Assembly (NCBI GenBank): GCA_012934845.2
Contig: WNNJ02003857.1
Coordinates: 1-64,000 of the forward strand
Direction: 5' to 3'
From: Pomphorhynchus laevis
Taxonomy: Eukaryota > Acanthocephala > Palaeacanthocephala > Echinorhynchida > Pomphorhynchidae
Length of the DNA stretch: 64,000 nt
Within the stretch, counting starts at the first letter, position 1. The number at the start of each line of letters is the position of its first letter. The notes under the pieces were generated by a model that worked only from the letters and a program-made list of their open reading frames with translations, had not been told where the DNA came from and made no database searches. Position numbers and translations under genes: made by a program. This document shows positions 44,890 to 56,770 of this stretch, piece after piece.

Positions 44890-46428
44890 ATTGAAATTAA
44901 GATGAATCACACTTCTTAATATACATAACAAACACTTACTTGCTCATTACAATATAATACAATATAAAATATAATTGTAGACATGAAACATAAACACTAT
45001 ACAATGTATGCGTTGCTGTACAGGCAATAACAAAAACTGATGTATGTTGTTATATTATAATTGCTCTTAAATCATACACATGTATGAACAACCTATAGAT
45101 CTAAGGTGTTCAACATTGTTAGCTCTATCGAAAAATCTACACCAAAGCACTGTTTATAGGCTTTATATTTATATCGATATCATTTATCATCTTATCATAA
45201 TTGCACTCTGATGATAAAACCAGATGCAACTTAATACGAGAGTTTATTTAATTACAAATAAATCATATCAGTTAACTGAGTAGACGTATTTTGTACTATA
45301 CATAAATAAAAATATTAAATATTTCAATCTTAAGATTTTGTAATTTAGATTTATGAAAGGTAATAATTTTTTAAATTCAATTTCTATAAATGTCGTGCTG
45401 TCTTGATAACTTCATGCCGAGCCGACGTAGATACAGAAATATCACGCTACTACTTATCTCGGAACCAGCATTGACGACCCTCTTCCGCTCATGCTCTCCA
45501 TTATGCATGCTGCATTTCCCCGCTGAACACCTACGCTGATCCGTTGGAATAGGAAAACACGGGCTCGGGGTTCATGAACTCGGCACACGATTAATCCGCT
45601 CAACTTCCGAACCTGAGCCCGTGCTTTCCTGTTCCAACGGATATTAAAGTATATTATTTATTATTCATCCATAAAAATTTTAAGATTTTATGTTTGATTT
45701 TATTTTTATAGTAACCTAGTTTAAAATATGTATATATTAAAGTATTTAAATGATTTTGAAGAAAATAAATATCATTTATGGCAATTCGTAAAATTACGTG
45801 ATATAATGTTAAGTCCTTGAAGAAACCGCAAAAGTCGAAAGCTTGCCTTATTTTAACAGAGTAATTTTCTCGTGTCTATAATTTACACCAATAACTAAAT
45901 TTCGTGTATTATATTTCATATTATTTGGAATGCATTAAGACTCTCGTAAAACATTTTCTTGTGAATATATACATGTCGTATTTACGATATGAGTAAATAA
46001 TCGCTTCAATATCAATGAAAACATAATTCAGTAAATAAATATAGCCCTAATCACAATCTTAAAAGGAACCAAATGCTAAACATATTTTTGATAATAAATA
46101 TATTCAACATTATTTCGTTTATAAATTAATACAAATATTTATATTAATATTTATATTAATACAAATATTTATATTACATAGCAGGCAACGAGCAATAATC
46201 GATATCGCTGCTCTAAAAACAATTAATATATTCTCCAAAAGTTTCGCTGCATTTAAGATGAGACCAGCAACTGGGAACTGATGCGCAGCATTATAATTTA
46301 AATCAAGAACAGTGATTTTGGCGATTATTGCTACTGATTCACTGCCAGTCGCCTTGGTCACTATTAAAATTTATATAGAGTTATTTTTAAATTCCAGTTA
46401 AAAAATATATCACGATAACAAAACAAAC
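44890..46428. other. Probable intron, no exon established
   Basis: AT-rich. Holds an inverted repeat (45539-45642) and the CTGAGTAGACGTATTTT repeat motif at 45262-45292. The 80-codon minus frame at 46119-46361 does not join in phase to either neighbour. Confidence 0.4.
45539..45642. repeat. GC-rich inverted repeat
   Basis: Arms at 45539-45568 and 45612-45642 pair over about 30 bases (ATCCGTTGGAA.AGGAAA.CA and reverse complement), with a 43-base loop. It stands out from the AT-rich surroundings. The outer 17 bases, CCTGTTCCAACGGATA plus one, also occur in family K at about 62920, so the arms may come from that LINE. Confidence 0.8.
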
Positions 46429-46536
46429 CTTAAATTGATAAAACTACGCCGCCTGTGAATTATATCGGTTGCATACACGCTTTCAGAAAGCACCAACCTT
46501 AATTTCTTATTGCGACTGTTCAAGCTGATATCGATT
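46429..46536 (-). CDS. E(z): Candidate upstream exon of the E(z)-like gene (108 nt)
   Basis: The minus strand shows a good acceptor TTTATCGTTTCAG and donor ATTTAAG|GTTTGT. Only one frame is open through all 108 bases; it leaves two bases, which join in frame to an exon starting at 44870 to give ...HRRRSFINL-R-KALVN. Basic residues here suit the arginine-rich N-terminus of EZH proteins (RLRQLKRFRRADEVK type). The match is weak and the exon is short, so this is a candidate only. The start codon would lie further upstream. Confidence 0.45.
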
Positions 46537-47490
46537 CTGAAACGATAAATATCAACTTTTAGTAAATTGATAAATATCAATTAAATAACATAATTTTAAT
46601 AAGTTTAATTTACTCATCAGAAAAATCTTGTCATCGTGTAGACTAAGCAATTGATAATATAGATATACTAACATTTTCGGATAACATTGGCAGATTTCAG
46701 TAAATTTTTCAAATACGTATCTCAGGAAAATAGGATTTGACATACATAACATGATTTGTATACTGGAAAATGATGTATATATTAAATGAAAATATGTACA
46801 AGCAAATGTACATTGAATTATATGAACTGCAAATGTATATTATCAATTCAAAAACTTTCATTACTACAATTCATATATTTATTGCCTATCATCTTCCGCA
46901 TTTTCTACTAAATGTGTATAAATCCTGTAATATTCTAAAATCGCAATTAATTCCATTAGAAATTTCCTTTCCCATTTAGAGTGCTATAATTGTGGACGAT
47001 GACTGCAATTGATCGTTTCTGAAATATTGACATTAATAGTTTTCCAGTGGATTGCTGCTTTGCGATTAAATCACGATGGAATATAGGAAATCAAATACCG
47101 AATTTTATAATGATTTTTCAATAGATAATTTCGATTCAACAAAATAAATGAAAAGAAAAATAGCAGTCAAATATATGACGGATATTGAAATGGAAGAATT
47201 AAATAATATTGCAAACGAACTAGTTGATAATGGATTGTTCACGCTTTGATTTAAATTAATTACCAAATGAAAAAAATGAAAGAAAATTGCTCTTTACAAT
47301 TATATGGTCAAATTATTGATTGCAACCTTAAATCATCTTGATAATAAAAACACAAATACAATCACTGTGTATTTTTATTGTTTTTGGTCCGAAAGATGAT
47401 AGCAGTTTGATATTAAAAGTTTGACTATATACTTGTAAAGACGTTTTATTAAATTTATTACAAATTTATCTGTCTTTACATTCTCCAAAT

Positions 47491-47712
47491 TAAATTTATA
47501 TACAAACTAAATTTATATACAAACTAAATTTATATACAAGCTAAATTTATATACAAACTAAATTTATAAACAAGCTAAATTTATATACAAACTAAATTTA
47601 TATACAAGCTAAATTTATATCCAAGCTAAATTTATATACAAGCACGATTTATATACAAGCAAAATTTATATACAAGCACAATTTATTTACAAGCGAAATT
47701 TATATACAATAA
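47491..47712 (+). repeat. 17-bp minisatellite, about 13 units
   Basis: The unit is ACTAAATTTATATACAA, repeated with small variants (CAAGC for CAAAC; later units with GCACGA, GCAAAA). Not CRISPR-like, because there are no unique spacers. Confidence 0.92.
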
Positions 47713-50700
47713 ATTTATAATGATAAAGCTTTATTTTACTCCATTTATTTAATTCAATAATCTATAAAATGTGCTGAGGTGTTTAAGAGTATAACATCAT
47801 CAGACATCTAATATTTTAATTGGGTCACCAGATTCAAACGGTGTTGAGTGAATTGCAAATAAATTAGATTTTACTTTGATGTTACAAGTAAATTCTATAA
47901 ATTTGTATTTTTTCTGTGATAATATTTATTATGCATGTACTTTGTTTGGCAATATTTCATTTATATAAAATCTGTGCTATCAGTCGAAAATCAGTTTTTA
48001 GCATTTCAATCGATACATATATGTGATGACTTATTAATCTATACATATGCCTTGTAAACCAATCAAATAATATAAATATGTCGCGATTATACAGTTTCCA
48101 GTTTGCTTATTATAATATTCATAATTTGTTTAGTAATATTTTCATATGAATTTTTAATAATTAATTTAAACTTGTCGAAATTCACATATAGCGTTAATAT
48201 AATTTACACGGCATTTAATTGTTACAGCTAATAAAAAAATAGTATCAGGATTGCTGTCCTGATAAATTTTATCTAATTTATAAATTAGATAAAATTGATA
48301 GTATAAAATTGATAAAAATTTTCAATTTTAAAACAATTCCCATACGTGAAGAGTACAGATAGCAAAAAAGGTAAGGAATGCAAAATAAATAAAAATAGAG
48401 AAATTGATAGAATAAAAATAAATAATTCATTTGAAAAAGAAACACCATATAATATTAAATATCTTGAATATCTTAATAGTAATTTAAAATTTTGACATCT
48501 TAAAATACTTTGCATTATTAAAAACTATTTATGGGTGAATTATATTGTCCGAGTTTAAGAACTTACAAACAATTAAGCAACTTATATAGTGTCTCTATAG
48601 TGCAGATAATCATTCGGTGCTTACTGTTCAAATGAACAATTGAACAGTAAGCACCAAATGATTGAAAATTGTTGTACAATTTTCAAGCATTCAATCATTA
48701 TGCTGGTGAAAATTGTTGTACAAATTTCACCCTCTAACGATAGAAGGTGATAAGCACCCTCTAACCTATATTAGTCTACAATTTAATAATCAATTCATTT
48801 TAATTATACAAAATCTTTAAGGTAGCTAAGGTCAATGCAGGAATAAGCATTGCTGGACTACTTACTAGTAATGTCAAAGTGGATTTGGGTTTAGACTTCG
48901 ACATTTACTTCTCTTGTGATTTTTGTTAACATGAAATTATGATTATTATAGTTAGAATAATATAAAATTGTGATTATTTTATAATCATATTAGATTGAAA
49001 TTTTTATTCTTGTAATTATTTAAAATTACAGTTTAAGGGTTTCCGTAAATGAACCTATAGAAAATAGCTTCTTTATAGAGATCCATATTCCCGTCTTTTT
49101 AAACATTTTCTGCTTTGGAAATATGTTATATTATTTTAGATTATAATTATACAATTTATTGATTGTATAATAATGATTTTTCTTATAAAATTTAAAAATT
49201 TTTTATTTTAACTTAAAAAAGTGTTTTCAAAGTTGCAGCGATTATATTTGAATGTTGTAATAATAACCTACTTAGCGTATTCTATAATAAATAAAATTGA
49301 ACGTAATGTCTTACCATAGAAACATATGTCAAAACGTCAGGTGTTGTTTAGGTGGATTCAAACATAATTTTAACAATGATATTATTATTAATCATACAAA
49401 ACTTGGAAATATTCAGGGCAATATTCCTGTCTCGTATTTATTACATTATGATTGAAAATTATATGATCGAGATATGCATCATTTTATATGATAGAGTCAA
49501 ATAGAAACAAGCCTATGTAGATAATAATTAATAATACTACAATATTTTGTAAAATCTGTACATTTTTATAATAAAGTATTTTTGATAAGATATAGTGGTG
49601 TAACAAGACAGCGAAAGTGTCGTAAAATAATTTATATCTTACAGTAATACAATTGTGCGCATATATAGAGAGAGAGGAAAAACAAGAAATAAAAATCTTA
49701 CGTATTCCGATGACATATTTGCTGCTGTGGTGGATTCATATATCACGAATAGAACGATCTAGTGACGGGGCAGTTGGAGTTCTTCGCTATCATCTTAAAA
49801 TCGCGCAAAGATGTATAAAATGCCAATCGACTTGGCAAAAAATGAACGATATTCATTTAAAGAGGATGATTGTATACATATATATGATTAAATAAGAATA
49901 AATACGAAAAATAGCAATCTACGAAACAGTAAAAGCAAAACAGTTTTGCATGTTGGCTGTTTTAGAACATCGTAGTATCGATTTACAAAGAATAACATGG
50001 AAATTATAAGTATCATTAGAAAGGAATGCGATTTATTTAATTTCAGGATGCGAATAGTTTACCAACTAGAGAATAGCGAATCGAGTATGGCTTATTAGGC
50101 GCTAATACGAAATTTAGCTTTTTCTTAAAAACCTTAGTAATGATCAAAATGGTTTATTAAATAAACAGAGCATTTGAAACGAAATAATATACGTGAGTGA
50201 TTAAGAGCAAGTAAGTTTAAAATTAAATAGTTATAAATTATCATCTTATTTTCATCAACAATTTTCCATAATTACTCACGATATGTGAGTTTATACACCG
50301 GTATTCCGTATAATTGTGTGCTTTGAATCCTTGACTGGTAGTCTTGGAATCATTAGCTAAGTTGATTCAGGTAATAATTCTTTGAAATTATATGCTTCAT
50401 TTGGGATTTGAGTTAGGTTATTTATCACTTGTGTTAGACGCATGTAAGCGTTAAACGCATATTCCATCCGATCACACTTCTTTACCCTCACTATATAAAA
50501 TCTTTTAATTACGATTTGCGGTTTTGAAAACGGTTATTAACGATGTATATCTTGCATATTGATGATACAAGTTTTAATTGGATCGAGAAAATGAATTATA
50601 GATTTATTGAAAAATTGACATGTCTCGACAGCACCGCCATTGTTCTCAGAATTTTAAAAAGCAAACTTAAGAATTTAGTTTGTTTTTCAAAATTCCTCAC

Positions 50701-50950
50701 GATGATGAGGAATTTTGATAGCTATCGAGAAATATCAAGTTTTTAAAAATCCAAGTCCTATTCTCCGTTCCGTTAAAACTTCATTAGTGGTATTGTTTGA
50801 CTAACTATGCCCTGAACATACTTTCTAATTTCTACAAAATTATAAGGTGCATCGTGATGATCTAATAGGTGACCTATTGTATATGATTTGTACAAATCTT
50901 GATATTCTATTATTAAGTTGAAAATGAAAAAGAAAGATGTATATAACACA
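47713..50950. other. Long AT-rich region, no gene supported
   Basis: Several short open frames (for example 48285-48515, 49653-49895, 50543-50746) are expected by chance at this base composition and carry no motif I recognise. The hairpin cluster at 48612-48775 is listed separately. Confidence 0.5.
48612..48775. repeat. Cluster of short palindromes
   Basis: First hairpin: GGTGCTTACTGTTCAA and its reverse complement around 48618-48658. Then GAAAATTGTTGTACAATTTTC at about 48665 and GTGAAAATTGTTGTACAAATTTCAC at about 48707. Three hairpins in 165 bases. Confidence 0.75.
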
Positions 50951-50956
50951 CTAGGC

Positions 50957-50960
<4 letters not shown>

Positions 50961-51015
<55 letters not shown>
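50961..51015 (+). repeat. TA dinucleotide microsatellite
   Basis: About 27 uninterrupted TA units. Confidence 0.97.
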
Positions 51016-51020
<5 letters not shown>

Positions 51021-51132
51021 ATAAAATATAAATTATGTGCTATTTAAGGCTATGACTTCTTAATCTATAAGCTTATAATAACAATTAAATGTTCATAAAG
51101 CACGAGATTATAATCTTATCGCCGAATAGCCT

Positions 51133-51338
51133 GATATAAATCAGATAACTGAGTTTACGTATTTTATAGTGTATATAAATAAATAAAAATAAATAATAAA
51201 TAATTATATAATAGTTTATAAAATTTATATTTATATCAAGTTAAAATTTAAAATAAAAGTCAATATTTTAAAATGAATTGACTAATAAATAACATACGAT
51301 GTATAAGAATAAGGGTTAGAGGTCATCATGAGGAACTG
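51133..51338 (+). repeat. Dispersed repeat R1, copy 1
   Basis: Begins ATATAAATCAGATAACTGAG and ends in GTTAGAGGTCATCATGAG. Aligns at both ends with 59160-59424. The left-end motif alone also occurs at 41581-41614 and 45262-45292. Non-coding; possibly a SINE-like or PLE-derived element. Confidence 0.65.
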
Positions 51339-51339
51339 T

Positions 51340-51874
51340 TATGTTAATCATTAATATTAATTCAAACTTTGCGTCATTTTCGCGGAAATTTGGAAGTAGT
51401 AATAGAATCCTAACTAAAGTGATTACAAGACAATATGGAAGCACCACAATATCGCCGATAAATTAGAAAAAAAAACATCAATCGAATATGTGAAGCGAAA
51501 AGCTAAACTGAGTAGACGTCGAGAAGTAGTAACTTGAATAATTCAAATAAATTATTAGGTAACTCTAAAATTCTAAGAGTAAATGCAAAACGTGATTTGC
51601 ATTTACTACAGAAACATACATTTAGATACTACTGTATTAAGAACATTTACATGACCAAATAGTATTGGCAACTAGTTAAATGGCAACACAATAGAGCATT
51701 ATGTAAGACATATGTTCATACTTGATCTACTTAAATAAGTATAAAACGCTTTCGTAAAGAATGTATTAAAGGCGCTACATGTAAAATATACATTATCCGT
51801 GCAGGTATTCATAAAGAATCTATTTTACATGCTGATTATATTATGAACATTTAAACACAGTAAAATCATAATAA
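51340..51874. other. No gene seen
   Basis: AT-rich. A further CTGAGTAGACGTCGAGAAGT occurrence at about 51516 may be another R1 fragment. Confidence 0.45.
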
Positions 51875-53003
51875 TAAAGATTTTCTTAAATACAACAAAA
51901 ATCGAGGAGAAACATGCAAAACAGAAAAACAGTCACAAAAAACATAGTTAGTCAATTCAATCAGTCATTTACTTCCGACTTCAACTTCTAAACTACGGCC
52001 ACAGATCCAGGGGATCTGAGCCCCAACCGATGCAACACGCCGCTTTCCGACTGAACCACCCGGGGTCTCTCACCCCCCCCCCGAAGAATTCAATCGGCAT
52101 TAACTATGCTTGGTAAACGAGAGACGATGAGCTTAATAAATCTTAGCATTTGCTCTGGGGGACGTCCTTATGATAAGAAGACTAATCCCGCGATAGCCCA
52201 AGTGCCCCAAAGGCGCACCTGGATTTTCCCTTTCAATTTCAGATGCTGAGCCCGTTTCAGGGCCCACCTAGCTTTCTTCAGGATACGTTTGAGTCTATCC
52301 AGGTCAGCTTTCGCCGACCAGTTCACCGTAACGGTGAACCCCAGGTATTTTACTCGACTTGTGAAGATAGGGAGGGGTTGATTAATCAAAATGGAGGAGA
52401 GCGCAGAGAGTGCTAATCTCTTAAGTTTCTGCTTTGTTGCAGGGGTGCCATGAAAGACAACCGCCTGCGATTTGGCGGAGTTTAAAATAAGGTTGATATG
52501 GGTAACTGATCTTTTAATCTTCAAAAGAAACAACTGATGTCAGAGACTACGTATTTACACCTGTGTCCAGTGAACAGGGCTGTGGTGTAATCAGCGTAGA
52601 CCACTAGACGTTGTTCGCGTTTAAATATTTTGAAGAGCTCAATGGAGGCAGCAAGAAACAAGATTGGAGAAAGTAAGGATCCTTGAGGTACACCCGTAAT
52701 AGGGTAGAACTGATGCGCATCAAAGTCGTCCTGATGGTAAAATCGCTTGGTATACAGCCACAACTAAACGATGGCTATTATCCAGACAAAAACTGCTCCA
52801 CCTCACCAACTGCTGAATGGACCGAGCGACCTTTGACGAACCCATGAAAACCTGGAGGGATCAAATTACGCCTACTTAAATAGTCGCGGATTTTACGCAC
52901 AAGCGCTTTTTCGTAAATCGACACGAGGGCATTTTGAATCGAAATGGGTCGTAGATCTTTAGGGCATGAGCAGGATTTTTTCTTAGAAATAAAAACACTC
53001 TTA
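51875..53003 (-). mobile_element. Family J LINE copy JI, 5'-truncated
   Basis: Minus strand. RT pieces lie at 53065-52778 (KSCSCPKDLRPISIQNAL, FHGFVKGRSVHSAVGE), 52763-52521 and 52533-52168. Between the first two, the FxDFSAAFD block is missing (deletion near 52755). The catalytic aspartate motif is changed (VVYADYTTALF, with Tyr for the second Asp). A ten-base C-run at 52073-52082 corresponds to the G-run of JG and JH. The 3' end is near 51880 with AATAATAAAGATTTTC. Inactive. Confidence 0.83.
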
Positions 53004-53400
53004 CTAATACAGTAAAATCGATTCGACATATGTAGTGTTTTAAACCAATTTTTGTGGCATTGCAATTAGGATTTCTAGAATGCGCTTTGTTCCAACGTTG
53101 CTAAATTGTGCCATGTAATGCTTTGACCTACATATTATCACATTTGAGCATTTTTAAGAAAGTTATTTTTCTTACTATCCTTAAGAAAACGTTAATATCA
53201 ACCATTAAAGGAAAACAGATATAAAGGTGTCAACTATTAAAGGAAAATTAAATTGACTGACGTGCTCGAACTCAAAGAACAATAAAATACTATGTACATT
53301 TGCACTGATTGTTGATAAAGACATCAAGGTAACACCATATCGAACTAATTGTTTGAAAATATTTACAAAATGCTTTTTGTTTAAAGAATCTAAATGACTT

Positions 53401-53605
53401 TAAATAGTTGATAATATGATCCATTATTGATAAAGAATTATTGGAGCTGGATCAAAGAAAAGAAGACTTTTTTATTTGATATTTCTCTAACCTCTGCTAG
53501 CATCTTCAGAAAAATACTCCTGACGATGCTAAGAGGGTTTAGCAAAATATCTTATAAAAAATTTTCCTCTTTTCTTTGATCCACCTCCAATAATTTTTAA
53601 TCTAC
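53401..53605. repeat. Foldback repeat with paired CTGANGA stem-loops
   Basis: Left half carries ATTATTGGAGCTGGATCAAAGA; right half its inverse TCTTTGATCCACCTCCAATAAT. In the centre two cores point away from each other: minus at 53478-53509 (CTGAAGATGCTAGC...) and plus at 53520-53551 (CTGACGATGCTAA...TTTAGCAAAATAT). Related to 25366-25552 and 54597-54645. Confidence 0.8.
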
Positions 53606-53609
53606 ATAA

Positions 53610-54290
53610 TTAGTGTTTTACTTGCGGCAATATCTTTATGGATGTTCCATCGAACCCATAATGTATATTTTCTTCAAATAAATTAGCCATAAAATTCAAA
53701 CAACTTTAATATAGCCAAAATATATTGCATTCATAGTGATTACAAGTTATCAGACTACTCCATGAAATGCTTAAGCATTGATCAAGTTGTCAATATATTC
53801 GTAGATACTTTTCATTCACGCATATTAAATATTAATATCATCGTTTAAGCATTGAGAAGAATAGAAAAAGGAAATTATTTTTCACAAATTTTCAACTATT
53901 GCAATAATCCCTTTCAAATGTCATTTCGAAGAACACATCGAGCGTATTAATATCATCGATGGTTAATTTCCGTCGTGTAATGATACTTAATTATAAAATG
54001 TTGCTAATAAATTTCGCTTTTTTAATTTTTACGTTTGAGGTACCATTAAAAATTAGACATATTTGTATAAAGGGCATTCTAAAATAATCATAGTAAATAT
54101 AGATTCATGTATACAAATGCTTGATTCAATATTATATGTACTTTCAGATTGAAGTATTATCGGTTTCTTGAAAAGGTGAAAAGCGAAACAAGTAAAAAAA
54201 GTTTTTTTCTTTTCCTACCAGTTTAATCCAAAATTATATATAAGTTATAATTAGTATATTAAATTAATATGTTAATAAATTATGTATATA
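53610..54290. other. No gene seen
   Basis: AT-rich spacer between two foldback repeats. Confidence 0.5.
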
Positions 54291-54291
54291 A

Positions 54292-54521
54292 CTATTAGAA
54301 CCGGTAAAAAGGAAATTTATTTTCTTATCGAAGTTTGGGCGTATCGTTGTCAAGAATTGCTATTTCAAAATTGTGCGTTTAAGCTGTTGTGAAATTTGTT
54401 TAACATTTTTGTACAAAAAATTAACAGCTTAAACGAACAATTTTGTGAACAGCAAATCTTGATAACGATAAGTCGAAACGTCAATAAGAAAATGAATTAC
54501 ATTTTTTACCGGCTCTAATAG
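54292..54521. repeat. Foldback repeat, arms about 100 bp
   Basis: Arms pair from CTATTAGAACCGGTAAAAA (54292) to the inverse TTTTTTACCGGCTCTAATAG (54521), including TTTAAGCTGTT and its inverse near the loop. The right arm contains GATAAGTCGAAACGTCAATAAG. Confidence 0.85.
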
Positions 54522-54649
54522 TTTATCAGATATTTGGAAGAGTTTGTAAGAAACCTCGGTATTACATTGAGCGAAATATCAAATAAAAGAATTTTTAATT
54601 TTTTGATCCAGCTTTAATAATTCTTTATCAATAATGGATCATATTATCA

Positions 54650-55929
54650 ACTATTTACAACTATTGAAATTGTTTATTATACGATAGTATCATACGATCA
54701 TTTTCCAGGTATGCTCTGTTCAAGTTTAAGGCTGATCATTAATAACTATCTTAAATGCATTAAGGAACGAATAGAATGTTAAAAATTATGCTTAAAATTG
54801 TTTCTATAATAATAGCAAATTATTATAATTAAGTTATTATAATTAAATTTAAAGTATTATTGCAAACTTGCTGAATACTTAGAAAATTAATGATCTCCAG
54901 CACAAGGTAAATATCATTTCCTTAAACGGTGATATTATACGGAGCATAGAATAAAAGTAAACTCCACATAGTCTTCGCTTAGAAAACATAGTATATCCTA
55001 CTAATTTACACAAAATGGTGTTATTAATATTAAATGATGTCACAATTTATGGTGATAGTTTCTAAGCTTACATCACAATAAGTTTTCAAAAGGCTGATGT
55101 TATCAGATCGCTACAAACCACCGCCGTTTGATCAGAAACAAAGAAGGAAAAGCAAGCATATAAATACCGTGTAATAATTAATTTTAATTTGAAATAGAGA
55201 AGATAACGCACTTTTTTGCTTTAAATTGTTTTGTAAGAAAATCATTAGCAAAACGATAAAAAAAAGGTTTTGTGATTTTCTGAAACGACTGCTAGAATAG
55301 GCTTTAAAAATGATTACTAGAATAGGCAAATCAGCAGAGAACAAGGAAGTGATCATACGATGATGAACAGCATCCTTGTCAAAATTGACTTACAAAATTT
55401 GTGTATTTAAATGAACAAAAACTCTGCACATTGCAGTCACTACCAACAGCAGCATTGGCAATATCACATATATACACTTATATTTTTAGTTGCACAAGCA
55501 TTCTACATAGTCAACACCAGCAGCAAGCAACAGCAGTTGTATCATCAATATCAGAGTTAGTTCAATTTAAGAAAACTGCATTGAGGAGAGCAGAGACAGT
55601 AATTAAAATATAGGGTTTGAATATATTATGTTTTTTGTTGTTTAAATGTCTAATTTGTAAGGGACAGACTAATATCACTCGTGGTAGCAAGAATATTTTG
55701 GTGATTTTACGATTTATAAATATGAAGTGTATTCATATTCTATATTTATAGAATATGAATTAATATGAATTAATTTCATGACTCATATTAAAGAAGCGTT
55801 AGAAAAATTAATTAATCTCATATTTATAAAAAGATATACAAATGTTTCAATAACTATAACGTCTATCTAAACAAAAATTAAAACATCAAATAAATATAAA
55901 TATAAAGATAATATTATAAAAATAGTAAA
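54650..55929. other. No gene supported
   Basis: AT-rich. Short frames at 55132-55356 and 55401-55613 carry no recognised motif. Confidence 0.5.
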
Positions 55930-56330
55930 TATAATATTCACTTTTATCTTTATAAATATAAAGATAAAATTGAATTAATAGGATCCTTAAATATTTTGAT
56001 AAATCAAAATTATTTAAAAGTAGGGACATCTATATTTAGACGAGTAAAAGGTGTTCCAATGGGTGGTAATAGTAGCCCAATTATAGCTGACTTATTTTTA
56101 AGCTTTATAGAATATGAATTTGTTCATAACTGTGTAAAAACTAAATCTAAACAATATAAATATATGAAATATATGTTTCGATACATTGATGATATATGTG
56201 TATTTAATTCTAATAATTTTTATTCAATAAGCGAACAAATTTATTAAGTTAGCCTCATTTTTAAAGAAACCAACAAAATATCATTAAAAATAAATTTAAA
56301 CTGTTGAGCAGAAAATGTTTTGGATGGATA
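55930..56330 (+). pseudogene. Reverse transcriptase fragment with GVPMGGNSSP and YIDD motifs
   Basis: The open part (55996-56247) holds VKGVPMGGNSSPIIADLFL and YRYIDD-like FRYIDDICVFN, the two core RT blocks. After a stop at 56246, a 'VSLIFKETNKISLKI' continuation is readable. The G-x-PMG-x-N-x-x-P-x-x-ADLFL and YIDD pattern belongs to a metazoan RT group different from family J, CR1 and the Ty3 element, and also unlike the YVDD PLE at 27.7 kb. It may be a diverged PLE branch. It is surrounded by extremely AT-rich DNA and lacks the rest of the RT, so it is a relic. Confidence 0.7.
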
Positions 56331-56339
56331 ATAAATACT

Positions 56340-56770
56340 ATAATTTGTATTATAATAAGATACACTAGATAATCAAATTTCATCAGAGGAAATACGTGAT
56401 TTGCATGTATTTGGCTCCGCTGCTATGTTGTGTCGAGGAATAAGGGCCGAAACCTGATAGTTTAGCAGTTCCTTCTGATGATCTATTGTAATAAACAGAT
56501 CATGTGTTCTGACGCTTATTATGCTTAGTAAGTAATCACGAGACAATATCGTGATTAAAAACAGCATAATCACGTGAAAATCATAAATGTCTTTTAGCTA
56601 TATATTTTTTGAACTTGTACTGAATCTGTACTTGATGTAGACGCGTTTTGTTTGGTTAACGAAATATACTTTCGTGCCTTCGACACAGTTGTCATTATTT
56701 TGGCCTAGTTGTTATAGATAAATATATTTAAGCAACTTTGCCAAATATTTCCCAGTGTGGAGCGTGCATT
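56340..56770. other. No gene seen; possible decayed LTR
   Basis: AATCACGAGACAATATCGTGATTA at 56533-56556 resembles AATCACGAGACAAATTTGTGATTA at 59124-59147, which flank the Ty3 relic. They could be remnants of its LTRs, but the match is short. Confidence 0.3.

Noticed and set aside
46119-46361. Additional N-terminal E(z) exon (80-codon minus frame)
   Set aside because: None of its possible acceptors joins in phase to the exon at 46429-46536, and the peptide shows no EZH similarity.
47491-47712. CRISPR array
   Set aside because: Units are contiguous 17-mers without spacers, in eukaryotic DNA.
49653-49895. 80-codon plus frame as a host exon
   Set aside because: No recognisable domain and no convincing splice signals.
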